This document shows positions 14,560 through 21,678 of a stretch of DNA of 22,629 nucleotides, one piece after another. Position numbers and translations under genes: made by a program. Below the pieces are notes generated by a model that saw nothing but the letters and a program-made list of their open reading frames with translations, did not search any database and was not told the origin of the DNA. The DNA is taken from NCBI GenBank assembly GCA_002293245.1, contig DBCV01000013.1:29704-52332 (forward strand), in the 5' to 3' direction. The DNA comes from Candidatus Saccharibacteria bacterium UBA949. GTDB taxonomy: Bacteria > Patescibacteriota > Saccharimonadia > Saccharimonadales > Saccharimonadaceae. Each line of letters starts with the position of its first letter. Position 1 is the stretch's first letter.

Positions 14560-14588
14560 GGAGGCTAACGTTGGCTGGATTGATATGA
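14560..14588 (+). promoter_or_regulatory. Possible five-codon leader ORF before the kinase gene
   Basis: The only Shine-Dalgarno (GGAG at 14560-14563) is about 21 nt before the kinase ATG at 14585, too far to serve it. It is well placed, 7 nt, for a TTG at 14571 that opens a five-codon frame (M-A-G-L-I) whose TGA stop (14586-14588) overlaps the kinase ATG. This would couple kinase translation to the leader. The TTG start is an inference. Confidence 0.4.
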
Positions 14589-15463
14589 GTATAATACTAA
14601 ATGATAACAAAATAGTTGAATGTTCGCAAAATAGAATTACGGAGTATATGCCTTCGAAATCTGGCTTTAACGGCAACAGGGTGTTTTTGTCGGACGGAGC
14701 AGTAATTAAGGTATTCGAGAAAAGCGATTACAAGTATTACGAAAACGAGATCTTGGTGCTAAAATCTTTGAGAGATTCGGGGAAGGTGGCGAAAATAATC
14801 GAAACAGGTGTTATTGACGATAAAAAGTATATAAAGGTGGAAAGAATTGAGGCTGAGGCGCTATATGGTGTGTGGCATTTGCTGAACAGGAAAGACAGAG
14901 AAAACATAATTAGACAAATTGCTGGTATTCTGAGAGAGATTAATGCGATACCAATTGGTGGTATGAATTTTAAGGCCTATATTGAGAGTGAGTTCAATGA
15001 GCGCTACGGCAGGTTAATCGTTAGTAAGGAATTGAAAGATAAGATTTATAATTTTTTTGTGAGAAATATAGGCAAAATCGAAGAGGACGAGGATGTTTAC
15101 CTAATATATCTCGATGGGCATTTTGATAATTTCATGTACAACAAGGATGATGGTAAAGTTTATGTAATAGATTTTGAGGATGTTAAGGTTGGCGCGTTGG
15201 ATTATCAGCTTGATATGATGAATCGGATGAGTAAATACCCTCAGTTATTTGCGAGCGAAGATGATGAGAAAAACATTAGACAGGAAGACTATCAGGATTT
15301 ACTCAGCATGCTAAAAAGGTATTACCCAAAAATGTTTGAGAATAAAAACCTAAAGAAGAGATTGCAGTTGTATTCTCTAGTGTATGATATGCAGATTATT
15401 ATTAAGCACAGTTTGCATGAAAGCGAGATAGCAGATAGGCTAAAAGAGGATTTAGAAGAATAA
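14585..15463 (+). CDS. APH/choline-kinase-fold phosphotransferase, AT-rich
   Basis: The product is 292 residues, soluble. The N-lobe shows VIKVFEKSDYKYYENEILVL, with Lys42 as the likely ATP-binding Lys and the paired Glu near 53-55. The C-lobe has YLDGHFDNFMYN (175-186), matching the HxDxxxxN catalytic loop with Asp177 and Asn182 but Tyr in place of the first His, and VIDFEDVKVG (194-203) as the Asp-Phe metal motif (Asp196). The family phosphorylates small molecules such as aminoglycosides, macrolides, choline or sugars with ATP; the substrate here is unknown. The gene is plainly more AT-rich than its neighbours (about 35 % GC in a sampled 60 bp against about 55 % in flanking genes), rich in AAA, ATA and AGA codons, and starts 38 nt after a tRNA. 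Acquisition by transfer is likely. Confidence 0.8.
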   Translation: MSIILNDNKIVECSQNRITEYMPSKSGFNGNRVFLSDGAVIKVFEKSDYKYYENEILVLKSLRDSGKVAKIIETGVIDDKKYIKVERIEAEALYGVWHLLNRKDRENIIRQIAGILREINAIPIGGMNFKAYIESEFNERYGRLIVSKELKDKIYNFFVRNIGKIEEDEDVYLIYLDGHFDNFMYNKDDGKVYVIDFEDVKVGALDYQLDMMNRMSKYPQLFASEDDEKNIRQEDYQDLLSMLKRYYPKMFENKNLKKRLQLYSLVYDMQIIIKHSLHESEIADRLKEDLEE

Positions 15464-15477
15464 GAGCGAAGAATCCC

Positions 15478-15508
15478 TTGACTCTCCCGTTGGGGGAGGG
15501 CGTAAGAT
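15478..15508 (+). promoter_or_regulatory. MerR-type promoter with 19-bp spacer and dyad operator
   Basis: -35 TTGACT (15478-15483) and -10 TAAGAT (15503-15508) are 19 bp apart, longer than the usual 17, with a dyad (CTCCC-GTTGG-GGGAG, about 15484-15498) in the spacer. MerR-family regulators bind such dyads and twist the DNA to align the two boxes. The sequence resembles the BmrR-type operator. It most likely controls the merR gene itself. Confidence 0.88.
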
Positions 15509-15530
15509 AGGGGTCGGAAAGGAGAAAAAG

Positions 15531-16331
15531 ATGTTTAGTATTGGCGAATTTAGTAAGATGGCCAAGGTATCGGTGAAGACGCTAAGGTATTATGATGAGG
15601 TGGGGTTGTTGAAGCCTGCTAGGACCGATGTATTCAGTAACTATAGGTATTACGATACGGCTCAGCTGACGGACCTGCAGAGGATCATTGCGATGAAGCA
15701 GGCGGGTCTGACAATTAGCGATATCCGTGCGATTCTAAATGGTGGCGATACGGTTGTTTTGCTGAAGAAAACCAAAACCGAGCTGGCAAAACGACATAAA
15801 TTATTGAAAGAAAGCATCGCTCGATTGGACCTACTAATTAAGAATAAGGGAGAAATTGATATGAAATATCATGCTACAATAAAAGACATACCGGAATATA
15901 CGGTATTCTATAAACAAGGTATGGTGGAAAAGTTCGCAGATTTGAATGAGTTCATTCTGCGGGCGGGCGAAGAAGTGGGAGCCGCGAATCCGAACTTGAA
16001 GTGTATTAAGCCCGACTATTGCTATGTGTCATACTTAGACGGGGAGTATCGGGAAAAGGATATTCGGGTTGAATATGCTCAGGCCGTGGAAAGGACGGGT
16101 GTTGACACTGATACGATTAAGTTCAAAACGATTGAGCCGACCAAGGCGGTGAGTGTGTATCATAAAGGGGCTTGGGGTAAGCTGGGCGAGACATATGCTT
16201 ATGCGATGAACTGGATGCGTGAGAATGGTATGGAGCCCACCGAGTTGGCGCGTGAAGTATATATTGATGGGCCGTGGAATAAGAAGTCAGAGGATGAGTA
16301 TCTAACCGAAATACAGATTCCGGTGAAGTAG
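15531..16331 (+). CDS. MerR-family regulator with GyrI-like ligand-binding domain
   Basis: The product is 266 residues. Residues 1-70 form the MerR winged helix (FSIGEFSKMAKVSVKTLRYYDEVGLLKPA..., then YYDTAQLTDLQRIIAMKQAGLTISDIRAIL). A coiled coil follows (75-105, ELAKRHKLLKESIARLDLLI), and then a GyrI-like domain (about 112-266) with KDIPEYTVFYKQG, VEYAQAVE, and the end GPWNKKSEDEYLTEIQIPVK. This is the BmrR layout: the C-terminal domain binds hydrophobic or cationic drugs and activates efflux or detoxification genes. No Cys cluster for metal sensing is seen. AAAGGAG sits just upstream of the ATG. The operator with 19-bp spacer lies in its own promoter, and no other target gene follows, since the next gene converges 2 nt away. 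Confidence 0.92.
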   Translation: MFSIGEFSKMAKVSVKTLRYYDEVGLLKPARTDVFSNYRYYDTAQLTDLQRIIAMKQAGLTISDIRAILNGGDTVVLLKKTKTELAKRHKLLKESIARLDLLIKNKGEIDMKYHATIKDIPEYTVFYKQGMVEKFADLNEFILRAGEEVGAANPNLKCIKPDYCYVSYLDGEYREKDIRVEYAQAVERTGVDTDTIKFKTIEPTKAVSVYHKGAWGKLGETYAYAMNWMRENGMEPTELAREVYIDGPWNKKSEDEYLTEIQIPVK

Positions 16332-16333
16332 TA

Positions 16334-18247
16334 TTATTTGGCCTTGGGTTGTTTTTGTTCGATCGGCGTGGTAATAACAACGTCTGTGCCGCCGCCTAGA
16401 CGAGGCTTGGCCGAGATGGAGCCTCCGGTGTATGTGAGAATTAGGCGGTCTAGGAACAAGCTCAGCCCGAGGCCTTCGTAAGAGAAGTCAACGGCGGACT
16501 CGGCACGAGAGAACGGTTTGAATAATTGATCCAACTTGGCCGGGTCGATGCCTTGGCCGTTGTCGCTGACCTTGACTTGAATTGTCTTACGTTCTGGCTC
16601 GCTGGAGATGGTGATGCGGCCGCCGGATTCGGTGAATTTGATAGCGTTGTCTAGCACGGAACTGATAACAAACGAGAATAGGGCTTCGTTTTGGGTGACC
16701 TGGATACTGCCCACGGAGTTTTCGACAGTGAGTTCTTTAGCGGAAATGTCGGCTTGTCGTGTGCCGATAGCGCGTTCTATAGCGGTTTTGAGGTCAAATG
16801 CGGTGATATTGCGATTGGCGCCAGTCTTGACTTGGGCGAGCAGAATGAATTTGTCGTGGATATTACCGAGGCGTGAAAGTCCAGCGGAGTATATATTGTA
16901 TGTTGGCGGCGGCGGTGTGGATGGCGCGGTGAAGAATAGGGCGCCCATGGCTGTGCTGATGTTGGCGGCTTGGTCGCCAATGAACTTGTTGCGAATACGG
17001 TCGATGGCTTCTTCGCGTTCAATCAGGACCTTGTTTTCTTGGCGCAGGCGTTTTTGGATATAGTAGTTGCGCACTAGCAGATAAACAACCACAATGAAAC
17101 CGATGATGATTAAAATCTGGAACCAAGTGATGCCGCCGCCAATTTGTTTTTCACCGACTACGCCGATAAGGAAGTTGACGATGAGAGTGAGGACAATGGA
17201 GAGGGCGATGGGCAGCCAGAACCAAACGGAACGCCAGAATGGCTTTGGTTTAGGGACATCGTTGGGGTCGGGCAGGGTTTTAAGAGCAGGGTTTTTGTTA
17301 GCGGCCTCTAGGCCTTTATCGATTTGATCACCGAGGTTGTTGATGGTGTTGTTGATGGATTCAGACTGTTCTGTATCGATGACTTCGGCGCCGAGCATCA
17401 GTGAGGCGCTATCGCGCATAATGGCCAATGGGGTGCGGACATAGTGGGAGGCAAGGGTGATAAAATTGTCTTTTTCTTCGGCGATATCTTTTTCGCGCTT
17501 ATATAATGCTAATAGGCGGCGGCGATAAAGGTATTCGCGAATGGCCTGGATGAGCGGGATGAGAATCAGGATGAGGATAACCACGAAAACGTATAGTGGG
17601 ATTTGATTGACCACTTCTGGCGGTAGCTCGCGGAAGAATTCCTGGACGTTTTCGGGGATTAGGTCAACGATGGCATGTGCTACTGGTTGCAGGAAGTTGG
17701 GGACATTAGGGAGATCGGGGCGTTGCTCCGTTGGGCCGGTTGTCCCGGGGTTGGTGGGGCTTGGCGATGGAGATGGAGACGGGGATGGTGTGGGTTCCTC
17801 TGGAAGCTCAGTGCAATTGCCGTCTTCACTAATCATACCACTCGGCACGGTTTCTTGAATGCCGGGAATGTTTAGACAAAGGTCTCCGGCCGAAGGGGGA
17901 GTTGGGGGCTCGGAGGGTTCGACAATTGGGAGGCAAGTGTTGGTGATTGAGTCTAGGTAGTAGCCGTCAGGTACGGCGGTTTGTACGTCGTCTAAGTTGG
18001 GGCAGATGTCAACAGGCGGGAGAGTTTGGCGGTAGCAGTTGCCTAGTTCTGTACGGTAGTAGCCATCAGGTATGGTTTCTTGGTCGCCGGGGAGATTTAA
18101 GCACAGATCGATTGGCGTGGGGCTAGGGGTTGGCACTTCTACTTTAATGTCGGTATTGTTGGCAAAAACTGGGCTATCAAAAACCGCACATACGGCAACC
18201 GTTGAGAATAGTAGCAATATAGTGCAAATACGCATGACCTTTTTCAT
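16334..18247 (-). CDS. Surface-sensing histidine kinase with three Cys repeats and a split DHp region
   Basis: The product is 637 residues. A signal peptide (1-29) leads to three repeats of about 30-40 residues with one Cys pair each (49/71, 82/105, 124/145), of the form CxNxPGxQxxxPdG...C. A Pro-Ser spacer (152-164) and a membrane segment (216-236) follow. Next is a DHp hairpin with the H-box ASHYVRTPLAIM, His268 as phospho-acceptor, and helix 2 near 295-318. Then come two more membrane segments (341-364, 376-393), a second DHp-like hairpin (397-475) with no His in the H-box position, and the HATPase: VLDNAIKFTE (N-box), DNGQGID (G1), LFKPFSR (F-box), GLGLSL (G2). A membrane hairpin between the H-box and ATPase is not the standard layout. 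No response regulator is adjacent. The mRNA looks leaderless. Confidence 0.88.
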   Translation of the reverse strand: MKKVMRICTILLLFSTVAVCAVFDSPVFANNTDIKVEVPTPSPTPIDLCLNLPGDQETIPDGYYRTELGNCYRQTLPPVDICPNLDDVQTAVPDGYYLDSITNTCLPIVEPSEPPTPPSAGDLCLNIPGIQETVPSGMISEDGNCTELPEEPTPSPSPSPSPSPTNPGTTGPTEQRPDLPNVPNFLQPVAHAIVDLIPENVQEFFRELPPEVVNQIPLYVFVVILILILIPLIQAIREYLYRRRLLALYKREKDIAEEKDNFITLASHYVRTPLAIMRDSASLMLGAEVIDTEQSESINNTINNLGDQIDKGLEAANKNPALKTLPDPNDVPKPKPFWRSVWFWLPIALSIVLTLIVNFLIGVVGEKQIGGGITWFQILIIIGFIVVVYLLVRNYYIQKRLRQENKVLIEREEAIDRIRNKFIGDQAANISTAMGALFFTAPSTPPPPTYNIYSAGLSRLGNIHDKFILLAQVKTGANRNITAFDLKTAIERAIGTRQADISAKELTVENSVGSIQVTQNEALFSFVISSVLDNAIKFTESGGRITISSEPERKTIQVKVSDNGQGIDPAKLDQLFKPFSRAESAVDFSYEGLGLSLFLDRLILTYTGGSISAKPRLGGGTDVVITTPIEQKQPKAK

Positions 18248-18255
18248 ACATTAGC

Positions 18256-18284
18256 ATTATAGCGGATTATTACAGCAAAAGCAA
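18256..18284 (-). promoter_or_regulatory. Leaderless promoter of the histidine kinase
   Basis: -35 TTGCTT (18279-18284), 17-bp spacer, -10 TATAAT (18256-18261), then 8 nt to the ATG at 18247. No ribosome-binding site is seen. Confidence 0.75.
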
Positions 18285-18291
18285 ATGTTTT

Positions 18292-18759
18292 TTATGATTC
18301 GGTTTGGGCTTTGCGGAAGAGGATATCGAAGTAGGCTAGGACTACGCTTACGATTATGATATAAATCAATGCGGGCTGCAGGAAGCCGTTGATTTGAGCG
18401 GAGATGTTATCGAGATTAGTGAAAGCGGAAACTTTAGGGAGCAGAAGTGTGGTGATGAGGGCGGCGAATGCCAGCGATTGGAGCAGCTGGAATTTGCTTG
18501 AATAAGACCGATCGCTGCGGAAGTAAACAATGAGTGGGAATAATAGTATTAGTAGCGCACAATACAGACTAGTGGACGCATCTGTCGTTAAGAATGGTAC
18601 ATGCGCCGACAAAGTAGAAGATGTGAAGCTGGCTACGTCTGATGCTGTAAGGTTAAAAATGGTTTGCCCGGCGATTGCAGCCAGGATGGCCGGGCTTTGC
18701 CGACGGCGCATGAAATAAAATAGTGCGAATAGTGAGCAAAGAATGATCAGAGCAATCAT
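18292..18759 (-). CDS. Small multi-spanning membrane protein of unknown function
   Basis: The start is set at the ATG at 18759 (MIALIILCSLFALFYFMRRR), not at the TTG 12 codons upstream, because that TTG is the first half of a -35 box and the -10 TATAAT ends 7 nt before this ATG. The product is 155 residues with about four hydrophobic segments (1-16, 61-78, 94-108, 126-147), a basic loop MRRRQ after the first, and a Ser/Thr-rich stretch (SDVASFTSSTLSAH) between the first two. No family is recognised. It precedes the histidine kinase on the same strand, although that gene has its own promoter, and is divergent from the surface-protein operon across a shared palindrome. Confidence 0.7.
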   Translation of the reverse strand: MIALIILCSLFALFYFMRRRQSPAILAAIAGQTIFNLTASDVASFTSSTLSAHVPFLTTDASTSLYCALLILLFPLIVYFRSDRSYSSKFQLLQSLAFAALITTLLLPKVSAFTNLDNISAQINGFLQPALIYIIIVSVVLAYFDILFRKAQTES

Positions 18760-18766
18760 AGCGTAT

Positions 18767-18795
18767 ATTATATATGTAAGCGGGATGATAGTCAA
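18767..18795 (-). promoter_or_regulatory. Leaderless promoter of the small membrane protein
   Basis: -35 TTGACT (18790-18795), 17-bp spacer, -10 TATAAT (18767-18772), then 7 nt to the ATG at 18759. The boxes overlap the longer reading frame, which is why the longer start is rejected. Confidence 0.8.
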
Positions 18796-18809
18796 CGGTC
18801 GTTCAGGCT

Positions 18810-18826
18810 GTTGTAAAAATTACAAC
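18810..18826. repeat. Operator-like palindrome between divergent envelope genes
   Basis: GTTGTAA-AAA-TTACAAC, perfect 7-bp arms. It lies 14 bp upstream of the minus-strand -35 box (18795) and 20 bp upstream of the plus-strand -35 box (18847), so a regulator bound here could act on both. It shares its core with the sites at 3047-3081 and 13315-13333. Confidence 0.65.
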
Positions 18827-18846
18827 GTTTCTTGATTAAAAAGCAC

Positions 18847-18875
18847 TTGACAAAGCCGTAAGCGCGATGTATTAT
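18847..18875 (+). promoter_or_regulatory. Promoter of the surface-protein operon
   Basis: -35 TTGACA (18847-18852, perfect), 17-bp spacer, -10 TATTAT (18870-18875). The start would be near 18882, leaving a leader of about 58 nt with AGGAAAGG (18921-18928) before the ATG at 18940. Confidence 0.85.
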
Positions 18876-18939
18876 GGGGATAATTGCTAAAATAAAATCA
18901 AACAAAAAATAAACATAGCAAGGAAAGGTAAAAATAGAA

Positions 18940-19488
18940 ATGAATAAAATAGCAAAAATTGCCAGTGGCGTTGGTGCTGTAGCAATGCTTGGTGTGGCTG
19001 CTTTGCCGCTAACCAGCTATGCTGCTACCACTGTTGACGAAACAGTCAACGTGGAGGTTGGTGCGGTTTGTGCGCTTGTCTTAAGTGGTACAACTTCGGC
19101 CGTTGCAACAGCTCCTGGAGTAATTAACGCTACTCCGGACAATACAACATTGTTTACTAATGCGAATGTGCTTTGCAACAATGCCGCTGGCTATACGCTG
19201 ACAATGAAAGCGAAGACTGCTGCGGATGTCAACCTAGTGGGCCAGGAAAGCTCGCGCACGTTGCCGGCTAAGGGCACTGCGCCTGTATCGGGTACCGAGA
19301 GCTACTCTTGGCATACTGGTACGAACTGGGCTACGCCTTCTACGACAGCCGTCAACGTTGCTTCAACATCCGCTCCGTCGGCTGTGGCTGGTGACAACTA
19401 CAAGATTAACTACGGTGTAGGCACTGCTGCCAACACCGCTGCTGATACCTATGAATCTACTATAACCTATACAATAACGGCTAAGTAG
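18940..19488 (+). CDS. Small secreted beta-rich surface protein, WxL-like
   Basis: The product is 182 residues with a clear signal peptide (MNKIAKIASGVGAVAMLGVAALPLTSYA, cleavage near 28). The mature part is rich in Thr, Ala and Ser, predicted beta, with Cys44 and Cys79 as a likely disulfide and a Trp pair at 124 and 130. The last strand (DTYESTITYTITA) resembles the end of WxL surface domains. WxL proteins bind the wall and work with DUF916-type partners, and such a partner follows 22 nt downstream. A pilin-like or major surface subunit is the alternative. The strong promoter and early operon position suggest high expression. Homology to WxL is inferred from pattern and context. Confidence 0.7.
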   Translation: MNKIAKIASGVGAVAMLGVAALPLTSYAATTVDETVNVEVGAVCALVLSGTTSAVATAPGVINATPDNTTLFTNANVLCNNAAGYTLTMKAKTAADVNLVGQESSRTLPAKGTAPVSGTESYSWHTGTNWATPSTTAVNVASTSAPSAVAGDNYKINYGVGTAANTAADTYESTITYTITAK

Positions 19489-19510
19489 GAACGAATAGGA
19501 GTCGAAGAAG

Positions 19511-20467
19511 ATGAAAAAGTCAGAGCAATTTAGAAACAAAATGGTGGGCTTTTTTGGCCGAGCGTTGTTAGTCGCGGCGCTCGGAGCTTCGGCCATGTTG
19601 CTATCGCAACATGCCGCACTTGCTGCGGATGCTGAAGACGGTAGCAATATAGTCGGAGCGATTGGTCTTCAATCGTTCAAGCAAGTTATAGATATTTCGG
19701 CCGGTGAGAGTTTCTCCAACTCCATGGTCGTGATTAACCCGACGGAAGAAACAATAGACGTCAAAGTCTATGCTGCGCCTTACACGGTTAAAGGCGATGA
19801 GTATGAAAATGATTATGCTACAGAAACAGCATATACAGAAATAGCACAATGGATAAGCTTTGAACAAGAGGTTTATACGCTAACTCCTGGCGCAAGGGTA
19901 TCTGTTCCGTTCACGATTACAGTACCAGCAAACGCACACGGCGGCGGTCAGTATGCTGCGGTTTTTGCGGAGGCGATAATCGACGAGAGCAGTGCCAATA
20001 CTAGCACGGTAAAAACTATCCCGAGGGCTGCGATGCTGGTTTACGCCAAAGTAGATGGCGAGATTGACATGGCCGGCAGGGTTGTTGACCAAACGATCAA
20101 GAACTTCTACTGGAATCCGCCAATCTCAACTTCTGCAATGGTTGAAAATACCGGAAATATGGACTTTACCGCAAAAGTGACCACTACAATCATGAGTTTC
20201 TTTGGCAAGGAAAATGCAACCGAACCGATTGAAGACGAGTTCACAATTATGCCCGACACGCGCAGACTGATTGCTCAAACGTGGGACGGCTCGCCAAGTT
20301 TAGGTATCTTCAAAGTGCGGCAAGAAGTGACGATTATGGACGATGAGCCAGTTGTGTTGGAGCGAACCGTCATAATCATGCCGTTGTTCCTGCTGATTAT
20401 AATAGTTATTGCCTTGGTTCTGCTGATTATTTGGGTGATAGCAAAATTAAAGAAACATAGGAGATAG
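19511..20467 (+). CDS. DUF916/WxLIP-like membrane-anchored surface protein
   Basis: The product is 318 residues with a signal peptide (to AALAAD, about 39). The N-terminal beta domain follows the DUF916 plan: VIDISAGESFSNSMVVINPTEETIDVKVYAAPYTV, a central acidic loop, and VPFTITVPANAHGGGQYAAVFAE. A second Ig-like domain (about 190-280, NTGNMDFTAKVTTTIMSFFG) leads to a C-terminal membrane segment (about 291-311) and a basic tail AKLKKHRR. In Firmicutes such WxL-interacting proteins hold WxL proteins at the surface, and the neighbouring gene is WxL-like, so a pair is likely. AGGAG lies upstream of the ATG. The next gene follows after 90 nt without a clear terminator, so read-through is probable. 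Confidence 0.75.
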   Translation: MKKSEQFRNKMVGFFGRALLVAALGASAMLLSQHAALAADAEDGSNIVGAIGLQSFKQVIDISAGESFSNSMVVINPTEETIDVKVYAAPYTVKGDEYENDYATETAYTEIAQWISFEQEVYTLTPGARVSVPFTITVPANAHGGGQYAAVFAEAIIDESSANTSTVKTIPRAAMLVYAKVDGEIDMAGRVVDQTIKNFYWNPPISTSAMVENTGNMDFTAKVTTTIMSFFGKENATEPIEDEFTIMPDTRRLIAQTWDGSPSLGIFKVRQEVTIMDDEPVVLERTVIIMPLFLLIIIVIALVLLIIWVIAKLKKHRR

Positions 20468-20557
20468 AACCAGCAAAAAAGTGATGTGTGCTACTGCGAG
20501 ATGGCAAACAGAATGTAATTAGAATTCACAAAATAAGAGTGAAACAAAGGAGTAAAA

Positions 20558-21667
20558 ATGCGAGACATGAACAAAAGGAAAAAGAGCGTGAAGACTGCGG
20601 TTGCGAAGGCTGCGGCGAGTACGCGCGTGGTAGGCGGTCGAGGTAAGTCACTGACGAACATTACAATAGCTTGCGTGGCATTATTAGCTTTGGTAGCCGG
20701 AGTCGGCATCTTTGTAGCGAGAATGAAGGTGGATGCATTGTCTGCCGATACGAATATCTCGGTGACGGTGCTCGGGAGATGCACGGGTCCTTGCCCGGAA
20801 GTCCAGGCTGTAGATGCTGAACCTTTCGGCGGTGGCGCAACTCTGCCGCAAAATACAGATGGGAGCTACGAATCTTCAGAGCCAAATGCTTCGTTAGGGA
20901 TGACACTGAGGGATGTAAACCGGTTGGTGGTCACCCAAAAAGTTGCCGATCCGAATAACACGGGCCAGACAATCTCAAATCTAATTTTTGACCAAAACGG
21001 CTTGAATATAGGCGAAACACCGCAAGACATCAATGTGCCGATTGAATTACTGGCTTTAGGCCGTAATGAGTTCATCGTAGATTCCTATAACAGTAACGGA
21101 GATGTTGTTCAGAGAACGGTGGTAGTGATGTATCGACCGGGTGCCAGTGAGTTTCCGCTTTCGGGTGATGCACAGGTTTTGAATCCCGATGGATCTCCAG
21201 CGGCATCGTTCAATCCAGAAAACGGAGGCGCTAGTGGTTCGGGCGATACATTTGCTGTGACAGATTCAAACCCCATCTTAATGCTGAATGGTGAGAATGT
21301 GACGCAGGTTTTGGTGACGAATTCTAATGGCTCTGGCATGACGACATTGCTCAATAGGAGCTATGAAGACCCAACAAACCTGAACAACTTCCAGTTCCAG
21401 ACGCCAGAGGGTTCGCTGCAGCCTGGACTGAATACCTTAACAGTATCGTTTTATGGTGTCGGCGGTCAGATTATCACAAAGACTTTCTATATCTATTATT
21501 TCCCCAACGGCATACCGCTACCTCCAGACACTGGCTACCTGTCGTTCGGCAAAGTTGCGATTTCGCGCACCGACTTCAGTGTGTCAATCGGCTTGGTTGT
21601 TGCAGCTATTGCACTATTCGTTGTGATTGGGTTCAAGCGGCGCAAGTCGGCGCATACACGAAGCTGA
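20558..21667 (+). CDS. Surface protein with PDTG-type sorting signal
   Basis: The product is 369 residues. A basic N-terminus (1-32) precedes a membrane or long signal segment (33-54), then a CxxxC motif (RCTGPCPE, Cys75 and Cys79) and two or three beta-sandwich domains with Asn/Gly-rich loops (about 90-310). The end has PLPPDTGYLS (320-329), a membrane segment (about 341-359) and a basic tail KRRKS. The order motif, hydrophobic segment, positive tail is the LPXTG-type sorting plan, with PDTG as motif. It is about 45 residues from the end, farther than the usual 30-35. No sortase gene is in the window. AAAGGAG precedes the ATG. It closes the three-gene surface operon. Confidence 0.75.
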   Translation: MRDMNKRKKSVKTAVAKAAASTRVVGGRGKSLTNITIACVALLALVAGVGIFVARMKVDALSADTNISVTVLGRCTGPCPEVQAVDAEPFGGGATLPQNTDGSYESSEPNASLGMTLRDVNRLVVTQKVADPNNTGQTISNLIFDQNGLNIGETPQDINVPIELLALGRNEFIVDSYNSNGDVVQRTVVVMYRPGASEFPLSGDAQVLNPDGSPAASFNPENGGASGSGDTFAVTDSNPILMLNGENVTQVLVTNSNGSGMTTLLNRSYEDPTNLNNFQFQTPEGSLQPGLNTLTVSFYGVGGQIITKTFYIYYFPNGIPLPPDTGYLSFGKVAISRTDFSVSIGLVVAAIALFVVIGFKRRKSAHTRS

Positions 21668-21678
21668 TTAGATTAACT

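Noticed and set aside
17710..17810. Tandem GATGGA-like repeats as a microsatellite or CRISPR-like array.
   Set aside because: They encode the Pro-Ser spacer of the histidine kinase; no CRISPR repeat-spacer pattern exists anywhere in the window.
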